DNA from: Spongiibacter thalassae
Lineage (GTDB): Bacteria > Pseudomonadota > Gammaproteobacteria > Pseudomonadales > Spongiibacteraceae
Assembly: GCF_012272835.1 (NCBI RefSeq)
Contig: NZ_JAAWWK010000005.1
Coordinates: 389,951 to 453,950 of the forward strand
DNA: 64,000 nt
Direction: 5' to 3'
Of the stretch, positions 43,153-52,309 are shown in pieces. Under the pieces are notes generated by a model. That model saw only the letters and a program-made list of their open reading frames with translations. It did no database searches and had not been told where the DNA came from. Position 1 is the first letter of the stretch; each line of letters starts with the position of its first letter. Made by a program: the position numbers and the translations under genes.

Positions 43153-44178
43153 ATGAAGCTCCGCTCATTGATGTGTTTATTTGTGCTGTTGTCCGTGGTT
43201 GGCTGCGGTCGAAACGAGGCACCGCAGTCCCCCGAGCTGGTGGTTTACAGCTCTCGCATAGAGCAGTTAATCAAACCGATTTTTGATCAGTTCACCGAAG
43301 AAACCGGTGTGCGCATCCGCTATGTCACCGATTCGGCAGGGCCTTTGCTGGCGCGGTTGAATGCTGAGGGCGCCAACTCGCCAGCCGACCTGTTGATTAC
43401 TGTTGATGTGGGCAATTTGTGGCAGGCCACCGAAATGAACCTGCTGGCGCCGATCGACTCGGCGGTGCTGGCAGAAAACGTGCCCGCGTCGCTGCGTGAT
43501 GACCAGGGGCGCTGGTTTGGGATGTCTGTTCGTGCACGCACCATTGTTTATGCCCGTGACCGGGTAAAGCCTGAGGAGTTGAGCACTTACGAGGCGCTGG
43601 CCGATGAAAAATGGTCGGGCCGATTGTGTTTGCGCACGTCGAAAAAAGTCTACAACCAGTCGTTGGTGGCGACCATGATGAGTGCCAATGGCGAAGCGGA
43701 AACCGAAAGCATTGTGGCGGGCTGGGTGAAAAACCTCGCCGTCGCCCCCTTCTCCAGTGACGACAAGGTTATTGAAGCCATCGCGGCTGGTCAGTGTGAT
43801 GTCGGTCTGGTGAACAGTTATTACCTGGCGCGACAACAGGCTGCCAACCCGGATCTGGGTGTCGAGCTGTTCTGGGCCAATCAGCAGGGTGAAGGAGCTC
43901 AGGGTCGTGGTGTACACGTGAATATCTGCGGTGTCGGGGTGACCCAGGCCAGCGATAAAAAGGCCCTGGCGCAGCAGTTGTTGGAGTGGCTGTCTGGCCC
44001 CGAAGCGCAGCTGGCCATTGCCAATCTTAATCAGGAATTCCCGGTGAATCCGGCGAGTGAGCCGACACCGCTGATTAAGGAATGGGGAGCCTTCAAGGCT
44101 GACAACGTCCCCGTGGTTGAGGCCGGGCGCTTGCAGGCGGATGCTATCCGCTTGATGGACAGGGCTGGATATCGCTAG
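43153..44178 (+). CDS. Iron(III) ABC transporter substrate-binding lipoprotein (FbpA/FutA type)
   Basis: A 341-residue periplasmic lipoprotein. MKLRSLMCLFVLLSVVGC ends in a lipobox with Cys18. LVVYSSRIEQLIKPIFDQFT is the FbpA-type first strand, with the VYSSR motif. SPADLLITVDVGNLWQATEM, CDVGLVNSYYLARQQ (tyrosine pair that binds ferric ion) and EFPVNPASEP are typical. The Fur box upstream supports iron as the cargo. Its stop is followed at once by the permease gene. I start at ATG 43153 to give a normal signal peptide. Confidence 0.92.
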   Translation: MKLRSLMCLFVLLSVVGCGRNEAPQSPELVVYSSRIEQLIKPIFDQFTEETGVRIRYVTDSAGPLLARLNAEGANSPADLLITVDVGNLWQATEMNLLAPIDSAVLAENVPASLRDDQGRWFGMSVRARTIVYARDRVKPEELSTYEALADEKWSGRLCLRTSKKVYNQSLVATMMSANGEAETESIVAGWVKNLAVAPFSSDDKVIEAIAAGQCDVGLVNSYYLARQQAANPDLGVELFWANQQGEGAQGRGVHVNICGVGVTQASDKKALAQQLLEWLSGPEAQLAIANLNQEFPVNPASEPTPLIKEWGAFKADNVPVVEAGRLQADAIRLMDRAGYR

Positions 44179-44184
44179 GTGACA

Positions 44185-45822
44185 ATGTCCTCTCCGGTGG
44201 CCCTGCCCGTTGTGGGCCGGGCCTATGGCCGTATTGTGCTCCGCGTGCTGGGGCTGGTTCTGGTGGCGGCAGTGCTGGCGCCAGTGCTGGTGGTGCTGCT
44301 GAGCTGGTGGTCGCCGGAGGGGGATATCTGGCAGCATCTGCTGGCCACCCAGTTGCCCGGCTTGCTGCGCAATACGGTGGTCTTGCTGATCGGCGTGGGT
44401 GTGCTGGTGTCGCTGCTGGGGGTTAGCCTGGCGTGGTGCACGGTAATGTGCGAATTTCCCGGTCGTAAGCAGTTTGACTGGTTACTGATGCTGCCCTTGG
44501 CGGTGCCTGCCTACGTGATGGCCTTCGTGGTGCTCGGAGTGTTTGATTTCGGTGGCCCATTACAGGCACTGGGGCGCAGTGTTTTTGGCCCCCGCTGGGG
44601 GGTGGATGTGCGCGGCGATCTCAGTGTGATCGTGATTTTCGCGCTGGTGCTATACCCCTATGTGTATATGCTCGCGCGCAGCGCCTTTCTCTCGCAGAGC
44701 AGCGAAACCCTGGAAGTGGCGCGGGTGCTGGGTTGCAATGCGCGGCAGGCATTTTTTCGCGTTGCCCTGCCAATGGCGCGGCCTGCTATCGTTGCCGGAG
44801 TCAGTCTGGCGTTAATGGAGACGCTGGCAGACTTTGGTACGGTGGCAGTGTTTAATTACGACACCTTCACCACGGCTATCTATAAATCCTGGTTCGGGTT
44901 TTTCAATTTGCAGGCAGCGACACAACTGGCGTCGCTGTTGCTGCTGTTTGTGGCGCTAACCTTGTTTGCCGAGCGCCGTTCCCGGGGCGCGCGCCGCTAT
45001 ACTCAGGGCGCGCGGCCACAGCATCATCGCCGCTATGTGTTATCGCCCACCGGGCGCTGGCTGATTTTTGCGTATTGCGGCGCGGTGCTGTCGCTGGCGT
45101 TTTTCCTGCCGATGCTGCAGTTGCTGCTGTGGGTATTGGCCTCTGGCGGCGAGCAATTCAATGCTCGGTTTGCCGATTTAATCGGGCACTCGGTGTCGCT
45201 GGCGGCGATGGCGGCCCTGCTTACCGTGGTGCTGGCACTGGTGTTGGCCTTTAATCGTCGCTTCAGTTCCGCCCGCCGCCGCGATGTGTTTTCACTGGCC
45301 CAGCTGGGTTACGCCCTGCCGGGTTCGGTGCTGGCGGTGGGAATTATGGTGTCGTTTACCTGGCTGGATAACCGTCTGTTTTTACCCTTGCAGCAGTGGT
45401 TGGGTATCGATCCCCGGCCGGTGTTGCTGGGCTCGGTGCTGACCCTGTTGGCGGCCTATTGGATACGCTTTCTGGCGGTGGCCAGTGGCCCCCTCGACAG
45501 TACCTTGGAGCGTATTCGGCCCAGTTTGCCGGAGGCGGCGAGAACCCTTGGTGCCGATGGCTGGCGGGTATTGCGGGAGATCTACCTGCCCCTGCTGCGC
45601 CCGGGCCTGTTGACTGCCTTCGTGCTGGTGTTTGTCGATGTCATGAAGGAAATGCCGGCGACACTGCTGCTGCGGCCCTTTGGCTGGGACACCCTGTCTG
45701 TGCGGATATTTGAACTTACCGCGGAAGGTCAGTGGCAGTTGGCGGCGCTGCCCGCCCTGAGTCTGGTTCTGGTCGGGTTTTTGCCGGTGCTGCTCAGTAT
45801 TCGTGCCAGTGTTCGGCGTTGA
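44185..45822 (+). CDS. Iron(III) ABC transporter permease (FbpB type)
   Basis: A 545-residue double-length permease with about twelve membrane helices and two BPD_transp_1 domains. The EAA loops that contact the ATPase are visible as LEVARVLGCNARQAFFRVAL and PEAARTLGADGWRVLREIYL. ATG 44185 lies just after AGGTGAC; GTG 44179, directly after the binding-protein stop, is also in frame. It follows the Fur-regulated lipoprotein in the same operon. No ATP-binding subunit gene follows; the next gene is gcvH. The ATPase must be coded elsewhere. Confidence 0.93.
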   Translation: MSSPVALPVVGRAYGRIVLRVLGLVLVAAVLAPVLVVLLSWWSPEGDIWQHLLATQLPGLLRNTVVLLIGVGVLVSLLGVSLAWCTVMCEFPGRKQFDWLLMLPLAVPAYVMAFVVLGVFDFGGPLQALGRSVFGPRWGVDVRGDLSVIVIFALVLYPYVYMLARSAFLSQSSETLEVARVLGCNARQAFFRVALPMARPAIVAGVSLALMETLADFGTVAVFNYDTFTTAIYKSWFGFFNLQAATQLASLLLLFVALTLFAERRSRGARRYTQGARPQHHRRYVLSPTGRWLIFAYCGAVLSLAFFLPMLQLLLWVLASGGEQFNARFADLIGHSVSLAAMAALLTVVLALVLAFNRRFSSARRRDVFSLAQLGYALPGSVLAVGIMVSFTWLDNRLFLPLQQWLGIDPRPVLLGSVLTLLAAYWIRFLAVASGPLDSTLERIRPSLPEAARTLGADGWRVLREIYLPLLRPGLLTAFVLVFVDVMKEMPATLLLRPFGWDTLSVRIFELTAEGQWQLAALPALSLVLVGFLPVLLSIRASVRR

Positions 45823-45827
45823 ATGTT

Positions 45828-45855
45828 TTGTATTTGTGCGTGGCGGCGGTAAAAT
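45828..45855 (+). promoter_or_regulatory. Predicted gcvH promoter
   Basis: TTGTAT and TAAAAT are separated by 16 bp and lie just after the permease stop, about 37 bp ahead of the gcvH start codon. The -10 is followed by GCGCCC. The match is moderate, but a separate promoter is expected because the preceding genes are iron-regulated. Confidence 0.45.
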
Positions 45856-45891
45856 GCGCCCAGTTAACCCTTTCTTACCAGGAGCCGCTCC

Positions 45892-46281
45892 ATGAGCAAC
45901 ACCCCCAGTGAATTGAAGTATGCCAGCAGCCACGAATGGGCACGTCTTGAAGAAGATGGCACTGTGACCGTGGGCATCAGCTATCACGCGCAGGATTCAT
46001 TGGGCGACGTGGTCTTTGTCGAGTTGCCCGAGGTGGGCGCCGAATACTCCGCTGGCGATGAGGCCGCGGTGGTTGAGTCGGTCAAGGCTGCCTCGGATAT
46101 CTACGCGCCGGTATCGGGTGAAATTGTTGCCGTCAACGAGGCGCTGGATGAAAGCCCCGAGACGGTGAATGAATACCCCTACAGCGATGGCTGGTTTTTC
46201 CGTATCAAGCCCAGCGATGTGAGCGAGCTGGACAATCTGCTCAGCGCCGAGGATTACGACGCCGAGTGCGAGGCGGGCTGA
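45892..46281 (+). CDS. gcvH: Glycine cleavage system H protein
   Basis: A 129-residue lipoyl carrier that shuttles the aminomethyl group in glycine cleavage. The lipoyl lysine is Lys65 in [20 protein letters not shown], exactly as in known H proteins. [20 protein letters not shown] and [20 protein letters not shown] complete the family pattern. AGGAG precedes the ATG. gcvP and gcvT are not adjacent in this window, so H is coded apart from its partners here. Confidence 0.96.
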   Translation: MSNTPSELKYASSHEWARLEEDGTVTVGISYHAQDSLGDVVFVELPEVGAEYSAGDEAAVVESVKAASDIYAPVSGEIVAVNEALDESPETVNEYPYSDGWFFRIKPSDVSELDNLLSAEDYDAECEAG

Positions 46282-46288
46282 ATCGCCG

Positions 46289-46942
46289 CTAGCGCAAGCT
46301 GATAATCGGCCAGCCCTGCTGTGCGGCATAGTCGCGCAGGGTTTGGTCCGGGTCTACTGCCACGGGATGATCGACCTGTTTGAGTAATGGCAGGTCGTTG
46401 TGAGAGTCGCTGTAGAAATAGCTGCCCGCCAGGTCTTTGCCATTTTCCCGTAGCCAGCGGTTCAGGCGCACAACCTTGCCTTCCTGAAAGCAGGGTATGT
46501 CTTCGCTTTGACCGGTGTACGCGCCGTCGATAATCTCCGCTTCACTGGCCAGCAAAATGTCGATACCCAGTGCTTTGGCGATGGGGCCCGTGACAAAGCG
46601 GTTGGTAGCGGTAATAATCATCAGGGTGTGTCCCTGTTGGCGGTGCTTGTCGATGAGCGCCGTTGCCTTGGGAAGCTGCATAGCTGCAATATAATTTTCC
46701 ATAAAATCGCGGTGCAGCGGTGCGAGCTCGGCGGGACTCTGTCCGGCGATGGGTGCCAGCGCAAAGCGCAGATAAGCGTCGATATCCAATCCGCCCTGCT
46801 GGTACTGTACGTAAAACTCGTCGTTCCGACGCTGGTGTTCCTCGCTGTCGACCAGTTGGCGAGCAACCAGAAACTCTCCCCAAGCGTGGTCACTGTCACC
46901 TGCGAGCAGGGTGTTGTCGAGGTCGAAAATAGCAAGAGGCAT
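46289..46942 (-). CDS. HAD-IB family hydrolase (SerB-like phosphatase)
   Basis: A 217-residue haloacid-dehalogenase phosphatase. [18 protein letters not shown] gives the nucleophile Asp7 and acid Asp9. The helical cap (40-110) is typical of subfamily [18 protein letters not shown] is motif II, and [20 protein letters not shown] gives motifs III/IV. Relatives were named histidinol-phosphatase-like or CicA; the substrate is unproven. The start at 46942 has GGAGGG upstream. The frame continues 82 codons further, but that part overlaps the divergent rppH promoter. It diverges from rppH-ptsP, as in other gammaproteobacteria. Confidence 0.92.
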   Translation of the reverse strand: MPLAIFDLDNTLLAGDSDHAWGEFLVARQLVDSEEHQRRNDEFYVQYQQGGLDIDAYLRFALAPIAGQSPAELAPLHRDFMENYIAAMQLPKATALIDKHRQQGHTLMIITATNRFVTGPIAKALGIDILLASEAEIIDGAYTGQSEDIPCFQEGKVVRLNRWLRENGKDLAGSYFYSDSHNDLPLLKQVDHPVAVDPDQTLRDYAAQQGWPIISLR

Positions 46943-47077
46943 GGGAGCCCTCCAATAAACAGGCGCGTTAGCATAACTTTTGCTAGGCGTATTTGCATCC
47001 GCCGCATTCAATTCCCAGTTTGGGATATTTGTGGAACAATAGATCGTATTAGAAAAAACATATAGAAAGGTGAGCAT

Positions 47078-47584
47078 GTGATTGATTCGGATGGATTTCG
47101 TCCCAATGTTGGCATTGTTATCGCCAATGAGCACGGCCAAGTGCTGTGGGCGCGCCGGGTCGGTCAGAGTGCCTGGCAGTTCCCCCAAGGCGGCATTAAC
47201 GATGGTGAGACGGCGGAGCAGGCCCTGTTTCGTGAATTATACGAGGAGGTTGGGCTGCGCGAGCACGAGGTGGAGGTGCTGGCCTGTACCCGAGGGTGGC
47301 TGCGCTACCGCCTGCCCAAGCGGCTGATTCGTCACGACAACAAACCGCTGTGCATAGGTCAGAAGCAAAAGTGGTTTCTGCTGCGGATGGTCGGCGATGA
47401 AAACAATATTCGCTTTAATTGCGGCGCCAAGGCTGAGTTTGACCACTGGCAGTGGGTGAGTTACTGGTATCCACTTGGCCAGGTGGTGGCGTTCAAGCGT
47501 GAGGTCTACCGTCGCGCGATGAAGGAATTGGCCTCGCGTCATGTGCGCCTGGTGCGTGAATGCCAGCAGGAGGGCGTGACTTAA
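47078..47584 (+). CDS. rppH: RNA pyrophosphohydrolase
   Basis: A 168-residue Nudix hydrolase that removes 5' pyrophosphate from mRNA and triggers decay. [20 protein letters not shown] and the Nudix box [20 protein letters not shown] (residues 38-57) followed by VGL match E. coli RppH, as does [12 protein letters not shown]. The start is GTG with GAAAGGTGA upstream. The stop overlaps the ptsP start by one base (TAATG), the conserved rppH-ptsP coupling. Confidence 0.96.
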   Translation: MIDSDGFRPNVGIVIANEHGQVLWARRVGQSAWQFPQGGINDGETAEQALFRELYEEVGLREHEVEVLACTRGWLRYRLPKRLIRHDNKPLCIGQKQKWFLLRMVGDENNIRFNCGAKAEFDHWQWVSYWYPLGQVVAFKREVYRRAMKELASRHVRLVRECQQEGVT

Positions 47585-49854
47585 TGCTGTCGGCACTGAG
47601 GGGTATTGTTCAGGCGGTCAACGCGGCCGGCGACCTGCAGACGGCGCTTGAAATCATCGTCGAGCGGGTGGCCAGTGTGATGGGTACCGAGGTGTGCACG
47701 GTCTACCTGCGCGACCCGGAAAGCGGGCGGTTGATCTTTATGGCCAACCAGGGCTTGAACCCGGAGCTGATTGGCAAGATCAGCCTTGGCCCCGACGAGG
47801 GTCTGGTGGGGCAGGTGGCGCGCCGGGAAGAACCCCTGAATCTCGATCACGCCGAAAAACATCCTAACTTCCTCTACCTGCCGGGTATTGGTGAAGAGCA
47901 GTACCATTCTTTCCTGGGCGCACCCATTATCCATCAGCGGGAAGTGCTGGGAGTGCTGGTTGTTCAGCAGAAAGACAGCCGCCGCTTCGACGAGGAAGAG
48001 GAGGCGTTTCTGGTAACGATGTCGGCGCAGCTGGCGGGGGTTATCGCCCATGCCCGTGCGACCGGATCGATTAACGCCCCCCAGGGGGCCGTGGCGGCGT
48101 CCGCCCTGTTCAAGGGCATTGCCGGTGCGCCGGGGGTGGCAATCGGGCGCGCGGTGGTAATCGTGCCTCCCGCTGAGCTGAGTTCGGTGCCCAAGCGGCA
48201 AAGTGAAGACGTTGTTGCTGAGCAGGATGCCTTCGAGCGGGCGCTGAATTCGGTGCGGGAAGATATTCGCCAGCTGAGTGACAAGCTGGTAGACCAGTTG
48301 TCGCCGGAGGAGTTGGCGCTGTTCGACGTGTATCTGCGCATCCTTGATGACGGTGTCTGGCTGTCGGAGGTGACGGATAAAATTGCCGAGGGTGAGTGGG
48401 CTCAGGGCGCCCTGGCGCAAGTAGTAAGTAATCACATTCATGCCTTTGAAATGATGGACGATGCCTACTTCAAGGATAGGGCGACGGACATCAAGGATCT
48501 GGGGCGGCGGGTATTGAGCTACCTTCAGGCCGGTGATGAAGAACAGGAGCGGGAGTATCCGCCAGATACCATTCTGGTGGGCGAAGAGTTGACGGCGTCG
48601 ATGCTCGGTGAAGTGCCCCGGGCGCATCTGGTTGGCATGGTGTCGGTGCGCGGCTCGAGTAACTCCCACGTGGCGATTCTTGCGCGGGGAATGGGTATCC
48701 CCACGGTCATGGGCGCGAGCGATTTACCCTACACCCAGATTGAACACGCCAATTTGATTGTCGATGGCTACAGTGGCTTTGTGCACTACAACCCCTCGGC
48801 GGAGGTGCACGAGCACTTTCGTGCGCTTTCCCAGGAAGATCTGGTGCTCTCCCAGGGGCTGGAAGCCCTGCGGGATCTGCCCTGCGAAACCCTGGATGGC
48901 CGCCATATGCCGCTGTGGGTGAACACTGGTTTGATGGCTGATGTGGCCCGGTCGCTGGATCGCGGCGCCGAGGGCGTGGGGCTTTACCGTACTGAAATCC
49001 CCTTTCTGCTGCGTGAGCGTTTTCCCAGTGAGGAGGAGCAGCGCATCATCTATCGCGAGCAGCTGTTGGCCTTTGCACCGCTGCCGGTGACCATGCGTAC
49101 CCTGGATATCGGTGGCGACAAGGCGTTGCCCTATTTTCCCATCGATGAAGAGAATCCCTTTTTGGGGTGGCGGGGCATTCGGGTGACCCTCGATCATCCG
49201 GAGATATTCCTGGTGCAGGTCAGGGCGATGCTCAAGGCCAGCGAAGGTCTGGATAATCTGCGCATCATGTTGCCGATGATCAGCAATGTGCAGGAAGTCG
49301 ATGAGGCGCTGGAGTTGGTGCGTCGGGCTTACGATGAATTGCTGGAAGACGGCTGGGATATCAGTCTGCCCCCTATCGGCGTGATGGTAGAGGTTCCTGC
49401 GGCGGTATACCAGGCGCGGCAATTGGCGCGGCGGGTGGATTTCCTCTCGGTAGGCTCCAACGACCTGACCCAGTATTTACTGGCGGTGGACCGCAATAAT
49501 ACGCGGGTAGCCGACCTCTATCACGCCTATCATCCGGCGGTGCTGGGAAGTCTGCGCAGTGTTGTGGAGGCGGCCCATCTCGAGGGCAAACCTGTCGGGA
49601 TTTGCGGCGAGCTGGCGGGAGATCCCGCAGCGGTGCTGCTATTGATGGCGATGGGCTACGATATGCTGTCGATGAACGACAACAGCCTATTGCGGGTCAA
49701 GGCGGTGATTCGGGCATGTAAATTCGAAGACTTGCAGGACTTGCTCGCGGTGGTGATGGAGCTGGATACCGCCGATGAAATACGCGGCCTGCTGCGCAGT
49801 ACCCTGGCCAAGGTGGGTATGGAGCGCCTGCTGCCGCCGCGATCAGGGGGGTGA
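47584..49854 (+). CDS. ptsP: Nitrogen-PTS phosphoenolpyruvate phosphotransferase (EI-Ntr)
   Basis: A 756-residue enzyme I of the nitrogen-related PTS. An N-terminal GAF domain (about 1-160, IVERVASVMGTEVCTVYLRD) is followed by the PEP-utilizer domains. The phospho-His is His362 in RGSSNSHVAILARGMGIPTV. The PEP site appears as FRALSQEDLVLSQGLEALRD ahead of GAEGVGLYRTEIPFL. The TIM barrel has LDIGGDKALPYFPIDEENP and SVGSNDLTQYLLAVDRNN. It phosphorylates NPr, linking nitrogen and potassium status. Its 3' end overlaps the converging NRDE gene by 12 bp. Confidence 0.96.
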   Translation: MLSALRGIVQAVNAAGDLQTALEIIVERVASVMGTEVCTVYLRDPESGRLIFMANQGLNPELIGKISLGPDEGLVGQVARREEPLNLDHAEKHPNFLYLPGIGEEQYHSFLGAPIIHQREVLGVLVVQQKDSRRFDEEEEAFLVTMSAQLAGVIAHARATGSINAPQGAVAASALFKGIAGAPGVAIGRAVVIVPPAELSSVPKRQSEDVVAEQDAFERALNSVREDIRQLSDKLVDQLSPEELALFDVYLRILDDGVWLSEVTDKIAEGEWAQGALAQVVSNHIHAFEMMDDAYFKDRATDIKDLGRRVLSYLQAGDEEQEREYPPDTILVGEELTASMLGEVPRAHLVGMVSVRGSSNSHVAILARGMGIPTVMGASDLPYTQIEHANLIVDGYSGFVHYNPSAEVHEHFRALSQEDLVLSQGLEALRDLPCETLDGRHMPLWVNTGLMADVARSLDRGAEGVGLYRTEIPFLLRERFPSEEEQRIIYREQLLAFAPLPVTMRTLDIGGDKALPYFPIDEENPFLGWRGIRVTLDHPEIFLVQVRAMLKASEGLDNLRIMLPMISNVQEVDEALELVRRAYDELLEDGWDISLPPIGVMVEVPAAVYQARQLARRVDFLSVGSNDLTQYLLAVDRNNTRVADLYHAYHPAVLGSLRSVVEAAHLEGKPVGICGELAGDPAAVLLLMAMGYDMLSMNDNSLLRVKAVIRACKFEDLQDLLAVVMELDTADEIRGLLRSTLAKVGMERLLPPRSGG

Positions 49855-50586
49855 CGACGGCGGCAGGGCGAAGTGACGGGTGGTGACGACCTCGAACTGC
49901 GCACTGTATTCCCTTTCCCAAAAGTCGCCGCTACCATCCCGGTTCCAGAGAAGTACGCTGCTCGACCGCGTGCCATAGCTTGGCGCGTTGACAAAGCGGC
50001 AGGACAGGGCCCGCTCCAGCGGCTCCTTGCTGTCGAGAGCAGGTTCGCTATCTCTGAGCAGGTCGAATAAGCCCTCGTGATCGGCAGGGTCGGCGAGACT
50101 TTCCGAAAAATCCGCCGCACCCTTGCGCACCTTGGGGTTGCTGTTGCTGAGGCGTATATTGCCCAGCACATGAATGCCTTCGTCGAGCTGACGCCAGCCG
50201 GGTTCGGCATTGTTGCTGTACGCTAATTGTTTGAGGTCGCTCACTATCAGGTTAAAGGGGCGGTAATCTCCCTTGTTCTCCTCCAGATTTTCGACAAATT
50301 CCGCAGCCCCTATGTGGCTGTTTAAAAAGTCCTGAACGAGATTTCCGCGACTCAACTCGCCGACGTCGTCGGTGTCGCGGAGGTTGGTGACCGCCGCAAA
50401 GCGGCCGTTCAGACTGACGCCGAGCCAGCTGCCGCCGAACTCCCGATCCCTGCCCGCAAGGATATGGGGCTGATCTTTCCAGAAATGGGCCGCGTCGGTG
50501 GGGCGTTGTAAAAATTCGTCGCGGTTGGCGGCCACAATCAGTCGTCGCTCTGCGAGGGGTTGCCAGTGCAATAATATCAGGCACAT
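49843..50586 (-). CDS. NRDE (TANGO2-like) family protein
   Basis: A 247-residue protein of the family whose eukaryotic member is TANGO2. It opens MCLILLHWQPLAERRLIVAA and then NRDEFLQRPT, the invariant NRDE motif next to the N-terminal Cys2, which may be a nucleophile of the Ntn type. GRDREFGGSWLGVSLNGRFA and AVTNLRD follow. It is cytosolic with no signal peptide. Roles in haem or acyl-CoA handling have been proposed for relatives; none is shown by this sequence. It converges on ptsP. Confidence 0.88.
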   Translation of the reverse strand: MCLILLHWQPLAERRLIVAANRDEFLQRPTDAAHFWKDQPHILAGRDREFGGSWLGVSLNGRFAAVTNLRDTDDVGELSRGNLVQDFLNSHIGAAEFVENLEENKGDYRPFNLIVSDLKQLAYSNNAEPGWRQLDEGIHVLGNIRLSNSNPKVRKGAADFSESLADPADHEGLFDLLRDSEPALDSKEPLERALSCRFVNAPSYGTRSSSVLLWNRDGSGDFWEREYSAQFEVVTTRHFALPPSSPP

Positions 50587-50711
50587 GGGGTCGAGTCCTT
50601 GGTGTCAAGTGGCCATGATAGCAGCGTGAGCCTGTGCGCACATCGGGAAGTTATCGCCAAACTGCACGGTATTTCGGGCATAATAGGCGGTTTGCGGCCG
50701 GCTGGGCGTTC

Positions 50712-51506
50712 ATGGCGATAATACTGATTTACTTGGGGGTCGGAGCGGCGGCGGGGTTTCTTGCTGGTCTGTTCGGCATTGGCGGCGGGCTGATAATTGT
50801 GCCCGCTCTGGTGTATTGTTTCGCCCTTCAGGGGGTGTCGGCGGCGGTAGCCGTGCAGCTTGCGGTGGGGACGTCGCTGGCCAGCATTGTTTTTACCTCG
50901 TTGAGTTCGGTGTGGGCCCATCACCGTCACGGCAATGTTGACTGGTCTGTCTGGCGTTTGCTGGCGCCGGGTATCGCTGTGGGGGTAACAGCGGGTGCGG
51001 TGGTCGCCGCGAATTTATCCGGCGAAAGCCTGAAATTGATAATCGGTGTTTTTGCGCTGGTGATAGCGGTGCAAATGGCGTTGGATATCAAGCCGAAGGC
51101 TGGCAGAGTATTGCCTGGGCGGGGGGCGCTGCTCGGCGGCGGTCTGGTGATCGGCAGCCTGTCGGCGCTGTTCGGAATTGGTGGCGGATCGCTGACGGTG
51201 CCGTATCTGACCTGGTGCAATGTGCGCATACAGCAGGCGGTGGCGACCTCCGCCGCCTGCGGCCTGCCGATAGCGGTGGTCGGCGCCCTGAGCTACGGCG
51301 TGACCGGTTGGTCGCGGTCCGAGCTGCCCGAGTGGAGCACCGGTTTTGTGTTTTGGCCCGCGTTGCTGGCTATTGCTGTGTGCAGCACCCCCGCGGCGCG
51401 CTTGGGAGCTAACCTGGCTCAACATCTGCCGGCGAAAATACTAAAGCAGTCCTTCGCCCTGTTTCTGTTTCTCGTCGGCGCCCAGTTTATTTTTGGAGCA
51501 CTATAG
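50712..51506 (+). CDS. TauE/SafE family membrane permease
   Basis: A 264-residue protein with about eight membrane helices. The repeat motif AGLFGIGGGLIIVPALVY occurs near residue 20 and again as LSALFGIGGGSLTVPYLTW near 155, which is the two-fold signature of the TauE/SafE (DUF81) family. Members export sulfite, sulfoacetate or other organic anions. ATG 50712 gives a normal first helix; GTG 50634 would add 26 polar residues that overlap the divergent NRDE promoter. It is two bases upstream of lgt, so the genes may be cotranscribed. The substrate is unknown. Confidence 0.87.
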   Translation: MAIILIYLGVGAAAGFLAGLFGIGGGLIIVPALVYCFALQGVSAAVAVQLAVGTSLASIVFTSLSSVWAHHRHGNVDWSVWRLLAPGIAVGVTAGAVVAANLSGESLKLIIGVFALVIAVQMALDIKPKAGRVLPGRGALLGGGLVIGSLSALFGIGGGSLTVPYLTWCNVRIQQAVATSAACGLPIAVVGALSYGVTGWSRSELPEWSTGFVFWPALLAIAVCSTPAARLGANLAQHLPAKILKQSFALFLFLVGAQFIFGAL

Positions 51507-51508
51507 CA

Positions 51509-52300
51509 ATGCTGAGCCATCCCAATTTTGACCCTGTGGCGGTACAGCTGGGCCCTGTCGCGATCCATTGGTACGGACTGATGTATCTGCTCGGCTTTGC
51601 TGCGGCCTGGTATATCGGTCGAATGCGCTGTCGTCAGCCCTGGAGCCCGCTGCGGGCTGAACAGCTTGAGGATTTGATATTTTACGGCGCAATGGGGGTG
51701 ATCCTCGGAGGGCGCTTCGGTTATGTGGTGTTCTATAACTTCCCTCAATTTGTGGAGGACCCGCTGTGGTTGTTTCGAGTCTGGGAGGGGGGCATGGCCT
51801 TCCACGGTGGTTTGTTGGGGGTGATTATTGCGGTGGCCCTTTACGCCCGCAAAATCAACCAGCCCGTGGCTGCAGTATGGGACTTTATTGCGCCGCTGGC
51901 TCCCATTGGCCTCGGCCTCGGGCGTTTGGGTAATTTTATCGGTCAGGAGTTGTGGGGGCGGCCCACCGACAGTGTGTTCGGCATGGTCTTTCCCAAAGAC
52001 CCGAGCCAGCTGGCACGCCACCCGTCGCAGCTTTATCAGTTCGCGCTGGAAGGGGGGGTACTGTTTGCCATTATCTTTTTCTATACCCGCAAGCCGCGCC
52101 CGCAGCTGGCGCCGGGTGGTTTGTTCTTGCTGTGCTACGGGTGTTTTCGTTTTCTGGTGGAATTTGTCCGCGAACCGGACGGTCACATTGGCTTTGACGC
52201 CCTGGGTTGGGTGACCCGGGGGCAGTTGTTGTCGCTGCCGATGATTGTTGTGGGCGCGGGAGTGATGGTCTACGCCTATCGCCGCGCGGCGAAGGACTGA
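51509..52300 (+). CDS. lgt: Prolipoprotein diacylglyceryl transferase
   Basis: A 263-residue inner-membrane enzyme that attaches diacylglycerol to the lipobox cysteine of lipoproteins. HWYGLMYLLGFAAAWYIGRM, GGMAFHGGLLGVI and the Lgt signature GLGRLGNFIGQELWGRPT are all present, with RHPSQLYQFALEG and FVREPDGHIG later. Seven membrane helices can be placed. It acts on proteins such as the lipoproteins coded at 17.9 and 43.2 kb here. thyA follows 9 bp later. Confidence 0.97.
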   Translation: MLSHPNFDPVAVQLGPVAIHWYGLMYLLGFAAAWYIGRMRCRQPWSPLRAEQLEDLIFYGAMGVILGGRFGYVVFYNFPQFVEDPLWLFRVWEGGMAFHGGLLGVIIAVALYARKINQPVAAVWDFIAPLAPIGLGLGRLGNFIGQELWGRPTDSVFGMVFPKDPSQLARHPSQLYQFALEGGVLFAIIFFYTRKPRPQLAPGGLFLLCYGCFRFLVEFVREPDGHIGFDALGWVTRGQLLSLPMIVVGAGVMVYAYRRAAKD

Positions 52301-52309
52301 GGGGGGATT

